Part shown: positions 36,134-44,267 of the stretch, in pieces | Numbering within the stretch: position 1 is the stretch's first letter | Layout of the letters: each line of letters starts with the position of its first letter | Source of the DNA: Tautonia marina | GTDB lineage: Bacteria; Planctomycetota; Planctomycetia; Isosphaerales; Isosphaeraceae | Assembly: GCF_009177065.1 (NCBI RefSeq) | Contig: NZ_WEZF01000003.1 | Location: 248,001 to 312,000, forward strand | DNA: 64,000 bases | Reading direction: 5' to 3' | Translations under genes and position numbers: made by a program | Notes under the pieces: model-generated | Database searches by the model: none | Told to the model about the DNA's origin: nothing | Seen by the model: the letters and a program-made list of their open reading frames with translations, nothing else

Positions 36134-36670
36134 TCAATCCTCGGGCTCTGGAGTCACGCGGACATCCAGGTTCATCTCGTTTCCAATGGCAAACAAACCG
36201 TCGCTCCAGGAGGTTTCGGCAAGCTCGGGAGGAACGACAACACTTGCCGACATGTTAAAGAGAGGGGCACCACCAAAGGGAGCTGAGGTCGTCTCGGTCT
36301 CCATCGACTCGATGTTGATTCCCTGGCTCGACAGATGACGGGCAACCCGATGGACGATCCCTTCATCGTCAGCCCCTTCAACCTCAATTCGAAACGCCTG
36401 CCAGCCGGGATGGACTTCGGCGTAGGGGCGTTCGGTTGGCGTGACGGTAAGCTTGTAGCCGAGAGAGGCCAGCCCCTCCAACCCTTGACTTAGATCCTCT
36501 TGCCGAGCCTCTGGCAAGCTCACAAGCATCAGGACGGCAAACTCACCGCCGAGCCTGGCCATTCGGCTCGTCTCAACGTTCCCATCGCGTTCGAGCAAAA
36601 TCCGGGTCAACTCCTCGACAATGCCGATCCGGTCGGCGCCGGTTAGGGTGAGAATGACATGCCTGCTCAT
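36134..36670 (-). CDS. Tandem ACT domain protein (GcvR-like)
   Basis: The 178-residue product has two ACT domains and nothing else: MSRHVILTLTGADRIGIVEE (first, 1-80) and FRIEVEGADDEGIVHRVARH (second, about 90-165), each with the DRxGIV / DxEGIV ligand-binding turn. This layout matches GcvR, the glycine cleavage regulator, and related amino-acid-sensing proteins. It has no DNA-binding domain, so it would act through a partner or as a sensor. No gcv genes are nearby, and the name GcvR should not be used without more evidence. It is divergent from the isochorismatase-like gene. Confidence 0.88.
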   Translation of the reverse strand: MSRHVILTLTGADRIGIVEELTRILLERDGNVETSRMARLGGEFAVLMLVSLPEARQEDLSQGLEGLASLGYKLTVTPTERPYAEVHPGWQAFRIEVEGADDEGIVHRVARHLSSQGINIESMETETTSAPFGGAPLFNMSASVVVPPELAETSWSDGLFAIGNEMNLDVRVTPEPED

Positions 36671-36822
36671 CGACCGTCCCCCGTCGCAATCTTGCCTTCG
36701 CCTCGATTCTCGGCCACCATTCCATGAGCTTAACCCGCTCGTCGCCAGGAACGAAACGGGATGGGAACGATTCCCGTCAACTTCTCAACGCAAAACTTCC
36801 TGGGAATGCCTGGAGCCTCCTG

Positions 36823-37908
36823 ATGCAACTCGTTCCGATTCGCGTGGCGTTGCTCCTCGCCCCCTGGCTGTTGTGTGTTGCGGAAGCGGCGCCACAGGAA
36901 CTGACCGGTGAGACGCGCACGTATTCCAACCGACTGACCCCGATCGACGATCCACAGCCGATTCTTGCCGATTTTCCCGAGTTCGTGGCCCCGATCGAGG
37001 AGACGGCTCGCTTCGAAGCACCGGTCCTCGTGGACGATCCCGAAGCCGATCTTGAGGTTCGAGCCTGGCGGTTCTCCTACAACGCCAGAGGAATCATCGA
37101 GATCCCCAACCGCCTTCGGAGCGACCGTACCGCCATTGTGGTCGTTCATCCCTGGGGAATCGACGACGGTCAGGGGTGGGATACCCCTGAGCCGGCCGGT
37201 GCCGCGTTCCAATGTACGCCGGTCAAGAATGCAATCGCACTCGACCATGCAACAGCAGTCATCAATCCCTTCCTGAACGCCTGGCGAGATCAAGTCGGCG
37301 CGGTCGTCTACAGCCTTCCCGGCACCGAAGACCCGATTCGGGGCAAACTCTACCGATCCGTCCGCAGCACTCCCAGCCCGGAGGATCGAGTGAACGGTCA
37401 GCGGGAATTGACCGAAGCACTGCGCTCCTTTACGTACCAGGGCGATGCCTTGCCACAACAACTCGAGGTCTCGACTGAAACACCAACCATCGACTACTTC
37501 CGCAACTTTCGGGGCCTTGACGCTGGGCCGACCTACGACCCGCCGGGATTTTGGGAACTCCCCATCCCGGTTATGAAACCCATCGAAGTCGCTCCCGAAG
37601 ATGTGGTCATCTATGACGGCGAAGGATACGACCTACTCCGCGAGTTCCTCCAATCGCAAGGCATCCGGCACGTACTCCTGGCAGGTTACAACACCGACAT
37701 GTGTGTTTGTTCCACCACAGCCGGATATGAGAACCTGCGAAAAGACTTTAACGTCTTCCTGATCGGCGATGCAACGCTCGCCACGTTCCCTGCAAATCCC
37801 CGGCCCAGCCTGGCGACGAATGCCGCCGTCTCGTTCGCCGCACTTGATCTGTTCATCACTCAGGTCTCCTGGATCCGACCTCGGCAAAACACCCGTTCAA
37901 CCGATTGA
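36823..37908 (+). CDS. Secreted isochorismatase-like cysteine hydrolase
   Basis: I start at 36823 (MQLVPIRVALLLAPWLLCVA, a signal peptide) with GGAG about 7 nt upstream, giving 361 residues; a longer frame begins at 36724. The C-terminal part has GIRHVLLAGYNTDMCVCSTT, where TDMCV holds the nucleophilic Cys of the isochorismatase fold, followed by VFLIGDATLATFP. The N-terminal half has TAIVVVHPWGIDDGQGWDTP, a wider active-site loop than in small cytoplasmic members. Export is unusual for this fold but occurs in planctomycetes. The deacetylase gene follows after 37 nt, so the pair may be cotranscribed. Confidence 0.82.
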   Translation: MQLVPIRVALLLAPWLLCVAEAAPQELTGETRTYSNRLTPIDDPQPILADFPEFVAPIEETARFEAPVLVDDPEADLEVRAWRFSYNARGIIEIPNRLRSDRTAIVVVHPWGIDDGQGWDTPEPAGAAFQCTPVKNAIALDHATAVINPFLNAWRDQVGAVVYSLPGTEDPIRGKLYRSVRSTPSPEDRVNGQRELTEALRSFTYQGDALPQQLEVSTETPTIDYFRNFRGLDAGPTYDPPGFWELPIPVMKPIEVAPEDVVIYDGEGYDLLREFLQSQGIRHVLLAGYNTDMCVCSTTAGYENLRKDFNVFLIGDATLATFPANPRPSLATNAAVSFAALDLFITQVSWIRPRQNTRSTD

Positions 37909-37945
37909 GCTGGATTCCATGCAATCCTTCCTCCAGAGAGAAGTG

Positions 37946-38941
37946 ATGATTGACCGACGGCAATTCCTGGCCAAAACCACGGCCCTCTCCACCCTTGCGA
38001 CCACCTTGCCGAGGGCCATAGCCCGTGGCCAGGACGACGAGACGAAACCCGCGCAGATCGCGATCACGCTTGACCTGGAAATGTCTCGCCAGTACCCGAC
38101 TCGTGACCAGTTTCATTGGGATTACGAGAAGGGGAATCTGGACCGGGACACGAAACGATACGCCGTGGAAGCCGCCCGGCGGGTCGCCGATCGCGGAGTC
38201 AGGATCCACTTTTTTGCCCTCGGCCGCACCATGGAGCAAGAGGACGTTTCCTGGCTCCAACAGATCGCCGAAGCCGGTCATCCAATCGGCAACCATACTT
38301 ACGATCATGTGAATGTTCTCGCCACGGAACCAGGGGCCATTCAGTTTCGATTTGAACGCGCTCCGTGGCTCATTGAAGGTCGAAGCATCAAGGAAGTTCT
38401 CCGCGAGAATATTCGGCTGGCCGATCGAGCCTTGCAAACTCGGCTCGGCATTGATGTGGCCGGATTTCGAACCCCGGGCGGGTTCCACGAGGGCATCTCA
38501 CCACGCTCTGACATCCAGCAATTGCTCATCGACCAGGGCTATCACTGGGTCAGCAGCAAGTATCCTGCGCATCCCTCAAGCAAGCCCGGGACAGCCCCCG
38601 ATGACGCACTGCTCGACGCGATCGTCGCGGCCCAGGCCGAGGCTCAGCCGTTTCGTTATCCTTCGGGACTGATCGAGGTTCCCATGAGCCCGATCAGCGA
38701 TGTCGGGGCGTTTCGAACCAGCCGGTGGCCGCTGGAGGCCTTCCTCGAATCCATCCGACGCTGCATCACCTGGGCGATCGACCGGGGGGCGGTCTTTGAC
38801 TTCCTTGCGCATCCCTCGTGCCTGCTGGTCGAAGATCCCGAGTTCCGCTCGATCGACTTGATCTGCGATCTGGTCGACAACGCGCAGGATCGGGCCGCCA
38901 TCGTCGATCTGGAGACGATCGCCCGACGCGTCTCGGAGTGA
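37946..38941 (+). CDS. Tat-exported polysaccharide deacetylase
   Basis: I start at the ATG at 37946, where the product (331 residues) begins with a twin-arginine-type signal (MIDRRQFLAKTTALS). An ATG at 37919 would add nine residues. The NodB homology domain follows: IAITLDLEMS (DLE in place of the usual DDG), HPIGNHTYDHVN (metal-binding H-x3-H), FRTPGGFHEG, and a late HPSCLLVEDPEFRS. It would remove N- or O-acetyl groups from a glycan in the periplasm. The DLE motif is shared with a group of atypical deacetylases, so activity is likely but not certain. The isochorismatase-like gene lies 37 nt upstream. Confidence 0.85.
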   Translation: MIDRRQFLAKTTALSTLATTLPRAIARGQDDETKPAQIAITLDLEMSRQYPTRDQFHWDYEKGNLDRDTKRYAVEAARRVADRGVRIHFFALGRTMEQEDVSWLQQIAEAGHPIGNHTYDHVNVLATEPGAIQFRFERAPWLIEGRSIKEVLRENIRLADRALQTRLGIDVAGFRTPGGFHEGISPRSDIQQLLIDQGYHWVSSKYPAHPSSKPGTAPDDALLDAIVAAQAEAQPFRYPSGLIEVPMSPISDVGAFRTSRWPLEAFLESIRRCITWAIDRGAVFDFLAHPSCLLVEDPEFRSIDLICDLVDNAQDRAAIVDLETIARRVSE

Positions 38942-39104
38942 GGAGGTAAGCCAGTCCAGCTCGGTGTTTTCCCGAAGCGGATTCTCGTGGTAACCTGAAT
39001 CGTGAGTATACAAGGCCCCTGGGAGTTCATGTCCCCGGGTCAAGCACTGCCCTTCGAATGTCGCGACGACCTCCCGTCTTGGTCACAGAGGAGCAAAGGG
39101 CATC

Positions 39105-39944
39105 ATGGATTACATCGACCCGCATATCCACATGGTCAGCCGGACCACCGATGACTACAAGCGCATGGCCCTGGCCGGATGCGTCCTCATCAGCGAGCCG
39201 GCCTTCTGGGCCGGGTTCGATCGGTCGGGGCCGGAAGGATTTCGAGACTATTTCCGGCAGCTCACGGCGTTTGAGCGGAAGCGATCGCTGGCCCACGGAA
39301 TCGAGCATCGAACCTGGCTTTGCATCAATGCGAAGGAGGCCGAGGACGTCGAGCTTGCCCGAGCCGTGATCGCCATGATTCCGGAGTTCATCGACAATCC
39401 CGAAGTACTTGGCATCGGCGAGATCGGCCTGAACAAGAATACGCCGAACGAGGCGACCGTCTTCCTGGAACATCTCGACGTCGCCGCGAAGCTTGATGAG
39501 CTGGTGCTCGTCCACACGCCCCACCTGGTGGACAAGTACAAGGGGACCCGGATGATTCTCGACATGGTTCGAGAATACCGCGACGCCATCGCTCCCGAAC
39601 GGGTTTGCATCGACCACGTCGAGGAGCACACGATCAAACCCGCACTCGACGCCGGCCACTGGGTCGGCATGACACTCTACCCCACCACCAAATGCACCCC
39701 CGCGCGAGCCGCTGATCTGATCGAGGTCTACGGCACCGAGCGCATCATGGTCAACTCGGCCGGTGACTGGGGCCACAGCGATCCCCTGGCCGTCCCTGAG
39801 TTCATCTTCGAAATGCGTTCCCGCGGTCACGACGATGCGACCATCAAAATGGTCGTCTACGACAATCCGCTGACCTTCTTCTCTCAATGTCCGAGGTTCT
39901 CGTATACCCCAAGGGCCACGGAGGGGGAACCGTCGGTCGTGTGA
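39105..39944 (+). CDS. eboB: TatD-family metal-dependent hydrolase (EboB-like)
   Basis: The 279-residue cytoplasmic product is a metal-dependent amidohydrolase-type TIM barrel. Motifs are DPHIHMVSRTTDDYKRM (HxH), GEIGLNKNTPNE (Glu), LVHTPHLVDKYKG (His), CIDHVEEHTI (His) and NSAGDWGHSDPLAVPEF (Asp). The pattern HMVSRTTDDY and the LYPTTKCTPARAADLI segment resemble the EboB proteins of ebo clusters rather than housekeeping TatD DNases. It is convergent with a minus-strand set of an EboF-like phosphodiesterase, an EboC-like UbiA prenyltransferase and a TIM barrel. The assignment rests on this context and should be checked by search. Confidence 0.8.
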   Translation: MDYIDPHIHMVSRTTDDYKRMALAGCVLISEPAFWAGFDRSGPEGFRDYFRQLTAFERKRSLAHGIEHRTWLCINAKEAEDVELARAVIAMIPEFIDNPEVLGIGEIGLNKNTPNEATVFLEHLDVAAKLDELVLVHTPHLVDKYKGTRMILDMVREYRDAIAPERVCIDHVEEHTIKPALDAGHWVGMTLYPTTKCTPARAADLIEVYGTERIMVNSAGDWGHSDPLAVPEFIFEMRSRGHDDATIKMVVYDNPLTFFSQCPRFSYTPRATEGEPSVV

Positions 39945-39996
39945 CGATCCTGGCGGCCTCGGAATTGTGTCCTCTGGGTCACCGCGACAAAAGCGA

Positions 39997-41283
39997 TCAA
40001 TCGGATCGTGCCGCACGCGGCCGCTTCAGAAGGTCGAGCACCAGGCGAACGACCTCGGAGCTGGAGCTGGGCCGCTCCTCATTCCCCTTGATCATTCCCG
40101 GTTCGGAGCAGATGAGGACGCCGATGTAGAGGTCGCTGGGCGGAGGAGCACCGAGCGATCCTCGGACGTGGTCCGGGTTGAGCAAGGTGGAGTCTCCGAT
40201 CGGAATGGACGACTCGGTGACGACGACAGGGCGTTCGTCTTCGGAGATCCACCACGACGGCGCAAACCAGGAATCCGGACAGGCCACGAGGACAACATCC
40301 CCCGCCCTCGGGTGATCGAGTCCCAGAAGATTCCGCTGTTCATCCGAGGCGACTACCAGCGCCACGCCGTCGCTCTGTGCTCCTGAAAAGGTCGAGGCCA
40401 CGGTCCCCGCCACCGAGGGATCATTAAAGTAGATGTGGCAAAGCTGATGGTCGGCCAGGGCAAAGGCCGGGGAATGGGAGAGATCGACCCCGATCCCGCC
40501 TGAGGGCAAGGCCACCGTCTTGAGCAAGCCGAGATCGCGCAGAATGCGATTCGGAAAAATCGTCTCGGTGACCGGCGTAACAATCGACTCGGTCACGGCG
40601 ACAACGGCGGTGCCCTCAGGCAGCGTCTTGAGAAAGTCGGCGAGCATCGCGTCGAGCGTTCGGATGGCCCGACCTGCGTGGCGACCATCGGGTCCGTAGC
40701 GACGGGCGATTTGCCCAAGGTACGGCACGCGAATGACGGCCAGGTCGGGCCGTTCTTCCTGGATCATCCGCGAGGCGCTTTGAAGAATCCAGGTACTCGG
40801 CGGTTCGAAGGTGGGCTCGTCGGTCTGCTCTTCCTTCGGGAAAGGGCCAAGCTCAAGTTCGAGTCGGTTTTGCAGATCCTCGGGGACGGTGTGTAGCAGG
40901 CGAGGGCGATCAACCCATGCCATCAATTCCACGTCAGCGCCTCGAGTATCGGGCGTGAACCAGAGCATCACCCTCGCACCGGGTCGTTCTTCGCGGGCCA
41001 TGTGCCAGAGTTTCTGCCCCAGCACCGCCGAGTCGGGCAGGGGGACCGTTACCACGTTCCGGGCAACGCGGTCCAGGAAGACATTCCCGATCAGTCCATG
41101 CTCGCGAGGTTCAAGCCCCGTCATCAGGGTGGCAAAGGCCGAGGAGGCCAACCCCGGAAAGGGTGGCACGGCCGAGGTCATTGAACCTCGGGAGGTCAGG
41201 CGTTCCAGCGATCCGAGTCCGCCGGGGGTCACATCCCGACACCGAAGCTGGGGAATCGTCAAGAGAACGACACGGTCAGACAT
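39997..41283 (-). CDS. eboF: Alkaline phosphatase superfamily protein (EboF-like phosphodiesterase)
   Basis: The start at 41283 has GAGG 5 nt upstream, giving 428 residues without a signal peptide. It opens VVLLTIPQLRCRDVTPGGLG, and PFPGLASSAFATLMTGLEPREHGLIGN is the nucleophile region of the type I phosphodiesterase family. AIRTLDAMLADFLKTL and VTESIVTPVTETIFPNR follow, where the usual TSDHGM metal site is replaced by TESIV, so some metal ligands look altered. In ebo clusters EboF is this kind of protein. It is the last gene of the minus-strand set, 105 nt after eboC-like. Confidence 0.78.
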   Translation of the reverse strand: MSDRVVLLTIPQLRCRDVTPGGLGSLERLTSRGSMTSAVPPFPGLASSAFATLMTGLEPREHGLIGNVFLDRVARNVVTVPLPDSAVLGQKLWHMAREERPGARVMLWFTPDTRGADVELMAWVDRPRLLHTVPEDLQNRLELELGPFPKEEQTDEPTFEPPSTWILQSASRMIQEERPDLAVIRVPYLGQIARRYGPDGRHAGRAIRTLDAMLADFLKTLPEGTAVVAVTESIVTPVTETIFPNRILRDLGLLKTVALPSGGIGVDLSHSPAFALADHQLCHIYFNDPSVAGTVASTFSGAQSDGVALVVASDEQRNLLGLDHPRAGDVVLVACPDSWFAPSWWISEDERPVVVTESSIPIGDSTLLNPDHVRGSLGAPPPSDLYIGVLICSEPGMIKGNEERPSSSSEVVRLVLDLLKRPRAARSD

Positions 41284-41388
41284 CGGTACCTCGGCATCAT
41301 GCTCAGAACGCGCTCGACGCCCAACGGTGAACCCAATCAACCCCCAAGGAATCCTCAAAGCCCTGGAGGTTCCAGGGAACGCTCCTCA

Positions 41389-42306
41389 TCAGGTCGAGTA
41401 AATCCATCGGGCCGTCAGGGAGGCCGGAATCCAGAGCGCAGCCACGGCAAGAGCCGAGGTCGGCTCTCGAACGCAGGCAACGACCCCAACATGCAGCCAG
41501 ATCAACGAGAGGACCCCAACCTTGACCGCCCGTTGCAACGTCTCGGGCCTCGGTTCGCGCACCGCTCGACCACTGGCCCAGAGAATTCGAGACGAGACGA
41601 GGATGAGGATCACGATTCCAAGGATGGGAACACTCGGACGATCGGTCCAAGGACTTGGGAACGATCCTCCGGAAATCCCCGCGCCGAACAGGGCCGCGAT
41701 CCCGATTGCTTGAAGCACCAGGCCCGAGGCAGGGGCCGCTCGACGGCCGACTTCCGTCTCGAAGCGGCTGATCCAGGTCACTCCGGCAATGAACACGGCC
41801 ATTGCCGCCGCGACCGTCCAGGCAGCCGGGCCGCCGAACTCAGGGGCAAGGCTCATGCCGAGCAGGACATTCAGGCCCCGGCAGAGTCCCATCAATTCCG
41901 GCCCGAGGATGGTTCGACGCACTCCCGCATCGTATGCGACGACGGAGGCAATCAAGGCCCCCGCCACCATCGCCGATCGCAGACCGGCGAAACTCGCCGA
42001 GGCGAATCCGACCGCAAGCAAGGCCACCGCCATGCTCACCGCGAACGTCACGGACACCTTCCCGGAAGGCAAAGGGCGACCGGGCCGTTCGCCTCGGTCG
42101 ACGTCCAGGTCAAACACATCATTGAGGGCGATCCCCGCGGCATAAATCGCCATCGAGGCGACGACCAGCGGCAGCCAGGCCCTTGCACCCACCAGAAGTC
42201 CACCGACAAGCAACCAGCCACTCAGACTATCGGCGGCGGCCGTGAAGACGTTCGGGAGTCGAACCAGTTGAAAATACGGTTTCAATCGCATGGAAACGCG
42301 GTTCAT
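41389..42306 (-). CDS. eboC: UbiA-family prenyltransferase (EboC-like)
   Basis: The start at 42306 overlaps the stop of the TIM barrel gene by 4 nt (ATGA), showing tight coupling. The 305-residue product has about nine hydrophobic segments. YFQLVRLPNVFTAAADSLSG is the N-terminal signature and ALNDVFDLDVDRGERPGRP the first Asp-rich motif (NDxxDxxxD) of UbiA. YDAGVRRTILGPELMGLCRG holds the second part. UbiA enzymes transfer prenyl or other lipid chains in the membrane. EboC proteins are UbiA members whose role in metabolite export is not chemically defined. Neighbours support EboC but ubiquinone/heme types cannot be excluded. Confidence 0.82.
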   Translation of the reverse strand: MNRVSMRLKPYFQLVRLPNVFTAAADSLSGWLLVGGLLVGARAWLPLVVASMAIYAAGIALNDVFDLDVDRGERPGRPLPSGKVSVTFAVSMAVALLAVGFASASFAGLRSAMVAGALIASVVAYDAGVRRTILGPELMGLCRGLNVLLGMSLAPEFGGPAAWTVAAAMAVFIAGVTWISRFETEVGRRAAPASGLVLQAIGIAALFGAGISGGSFPSPWTDRPSVPILGIVILILVSSRILWASGRAVREPRPETLQRAVKVGVLSLIWLHVGVVACVREPTSALAVAALWIPASLTARWIYST

Positions 42307-43160
42307 CCGGCGTCGGCGGGGGTCTCGACCAGGGGTCGCAGGTGTTCGATCGCCTGTCGAGCTGCCTCGTCGGGGTCGTCGACAAAGGGGTAGAGTTCGA
42401 CCGTGACCCAACCGTCGTAGCCGGTCTTGCGGATCGCGTCGAAGACTCCCGGGAAATCGATCGCCCCCGTGCCGGGGACGAGGTGATGATGCACTCGGGA
42501 GGCCGCGATGTCCTCGACGTGATAATGGTTGGTCAAATGCGCGAGCTTGGCAATCTGAGCGGGCAAATCCTCGGCCATGCAGTAGGCGTGTCCCACGTCG
42601 AAGTTGAGGCCAAGCGAGGGGGCATTCACACGTTCGGCAACTTCAAGATACTGATCGGTGGTTTCGAGCAAGAGGCCGGGTTCCGGCTCAATCAGGAGCA
42701 ACACCCCGCGTCGATCGGCATGCTCGGCCAGGGGTTTGAGGACTTCAACAAACAGATCAATGGCCTCTTGCCGCGACTGTCCGGGAGCGATCGGTCCCCC
42801 TGGTTCAGTCGTAATGTGAGGAGCGCCCAGTTCGGCACACAGGTCAAGCGATCGCCGGGTGTGATCGATCCGGACACTGCGATAACCTTTGTCGGGCTCG
42901 ATGAACGAAGGATACCAGTACGGTTGCCGAGCGTCGGCAATGGCGTTCATCATGAACGCGTTGACGTTCGAGAACCGGAGCGCATGCCGCTGCATGCTCT
43001 GAGTGATCGCCTGCTTTATCCCGTCGAGCAGCCCCGCCGGCCAGGCGTGGGGCACATCGGCCATGAGTTCAAGCCCTTCGTAGCCGATTGCGGCAATCCG
43101 CTCGGCGGCCTCGTCGAAGGGGAAACGCATGTACGCATTGGTGCTGAACGCCAGTCGCAT
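42303..43160 (-). CDS. Sugar phosphate isomerase/epimerase-like TIM barrel (possible EboE counterpart)
   Basis: The 285-residue product starts at 43160 with GAGG 5 nt upstream and is cytoplasmic. It is a xylose-isomerase-like TIM barrel: MRLAFSTNAYMRFPFDEAAE, GYEGLELMADVPHAW, LLLIEPEPGLLLE (Glu ligand), LNFDVGHAYCMAED (Asp/His), NHYHVEDIAASRVHHHLVPG and VTVELYPFVDDPDE (final Glu). It heads the minus-strand operon with eboC-like and eboF-like genes. Ebo clusters also include a TIM barrel protein (EboE), which is usually longer; whether this is the same protein needs comparison. Confidence 0.85.
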   Translation of the reverse strand: MRLAFSTNAYMRFPFDEAAERIAAIGYEGLELMADVPHAWPAGLLDGIKQAITQSMQRHALRFSNVNAFMMNAIADARQPYWYPSFIEPDKGYRSVRIDHTRRSLDLCAELGAPHITTEPGGPIAPGQSRQEAIDLFVEVLKPLAEHADRRGVLLLIEPEPGLLLETTDQYLEVAERVNAPSLGLNFDVGHAYCMAEDLPAQIAKLAHLTNHYHVEDIAASRVHHHLVPGTGAIDFPGVFDAIRKTGYDGWVTVELYPFVDDPDEAARQAIEHLRPLVETPADAG

Positions 43161-43416
43161 CGACGCCTCGCTCGGCCGGTTTTGCGATCCGGGCCTGGGT
43201 GGCCGGTCATCGAGCGGCTATTATGACCAGGGTCCAGGTCGGCTTCAACCAGAGCCCCGGTCGAGTTGAGGGGATTCGGTGGAGTTTCTCATGCATTGCT
43301 CACCAATTCGCGGGAAACGTCGCTCCGAAGGCGTTTGAGTTGCAGCCTCTTGATGGATCGGAGCGCGTTTCACCGTCGATTTCGATCGTGCCACCCTCTG
43401 TCCCGCTCGGAATCTT

Positions 43417-44136
43417 ATGGATATTACCGCTCATGTCGTCTCTCGAATCCGGCCGTGCAGCTACGTGCCGTCGCAGGCGTCTCGCATGGAATTCGAGGTC
43501 GTCAGAACGATGGACCCGGACGATTATCTTCGACGGCTCCAGGCCGGCTGGCGGCGGTTTGGTCGGACCCTGTTCCGGCCTCGGTGTCTGGGATGCTCGG
43601 AATGCCGATCGCTTCGTGTCGATGCCCGTCGGTTTCGCCCCGATCGAAGCATGAAGCGTGTGCGTTCCCGGAACCTTGGCATTCTGGAGTGGACCGTTCA
43701 GGAGGCCTCCGGTCCACCCGATCCGGAAGTGCTCGACCTCTACGATCGCTACCATTTCCGTCAGAAAGAACTGCGAGGATGGCCCAGCCACGAACTCGAC
43801 GCTCCCGAGGACTTTTACGACGCCTTTCTCGACAACCCGATTCCGACCGAGCAATGGTCGTATCGACTCGACGGCCGATTGATCGGCGCGGGGTTCGTCG
43901 ATGTCCTTCCCGGAGCCTTCTCAGCCATTTATTTTGTCTACGACCACGCGTTTCTCGACCGGTCCCCGGGAACTTGGAACATTCTCTGCCTGCTTGATCG
44001 AGCAGCCGAACAGGGAAGGCAACACGTTTACCTCGGATACTTCGTGGCCGAGTGCCGATCGCTGTCTTACAAGGCTCGGTTTCAGCCCAACGAAGTGCTC
44101 GATTCGAAGGGAAACTGGGTCCCCTTTGTGAGTTGA
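43417..44136 (+). CDS. Aspartate/glutamate leucyl- or arginyl-tRNA-protein transferase (Bpt/Ate type)
   Basis: The 239-residue cytoplasmic product matches bacterial aminoacyl-tRNA-protein transferases. RPCSYVPSQASRMEFEVV and FRPRCLGCSECRSLRVDARR carry the conserved cysteine cluster, followed by DLYDRYHFRQKELRGWP. YVYDHAFLDRSPGTW and YLGYFVAECRSLSYKARFQP match the C-terminal domain. The enzyme adds Leu (or Arg) to N-terminal Asp/Glu of proteins, marking them for ClpS/ClpAP degradation. The gene is monocistronic and divergent from the TIM barrel gene. Length (about 240) and motif order are normal. Leu versus Arg specificity cannot be read with certainty. Confidence 0.9.
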   Translation: MDITAHVVSRIRPCSYVPSQASRMEFEVVRTMDPDDYLRRLQAGWRRFGRTLFRPRCLGCSECRSLRVDARRFRPDRSMKRVRSRNLGILEWTVQEASGPPDPEVLDLYDRYHFRQKELRGWPSHELDAPEDFYDAFLDNPIPTEQWSYRLDGRLIGAGFVDVLPGAFSAIYFVYDHAFLDRSPGTWNILCLLDRAAEQGRQHVYLGYFVAECRSLSYKARFQPNEVLDSKGNWVPFVS

Positions 44137-44267
44137 GGGCCCCTCCCTTGTCGGACAAAAGTCGGATTCGAACTGTTCCTGCCCAGCGTGTCGTATAGAA
44201 TGACCTGCGGGATGACCGCCGATCCGGATGCAAACGATCTGCTCGTCGGAGAAAGGGAGGCAGCGCC

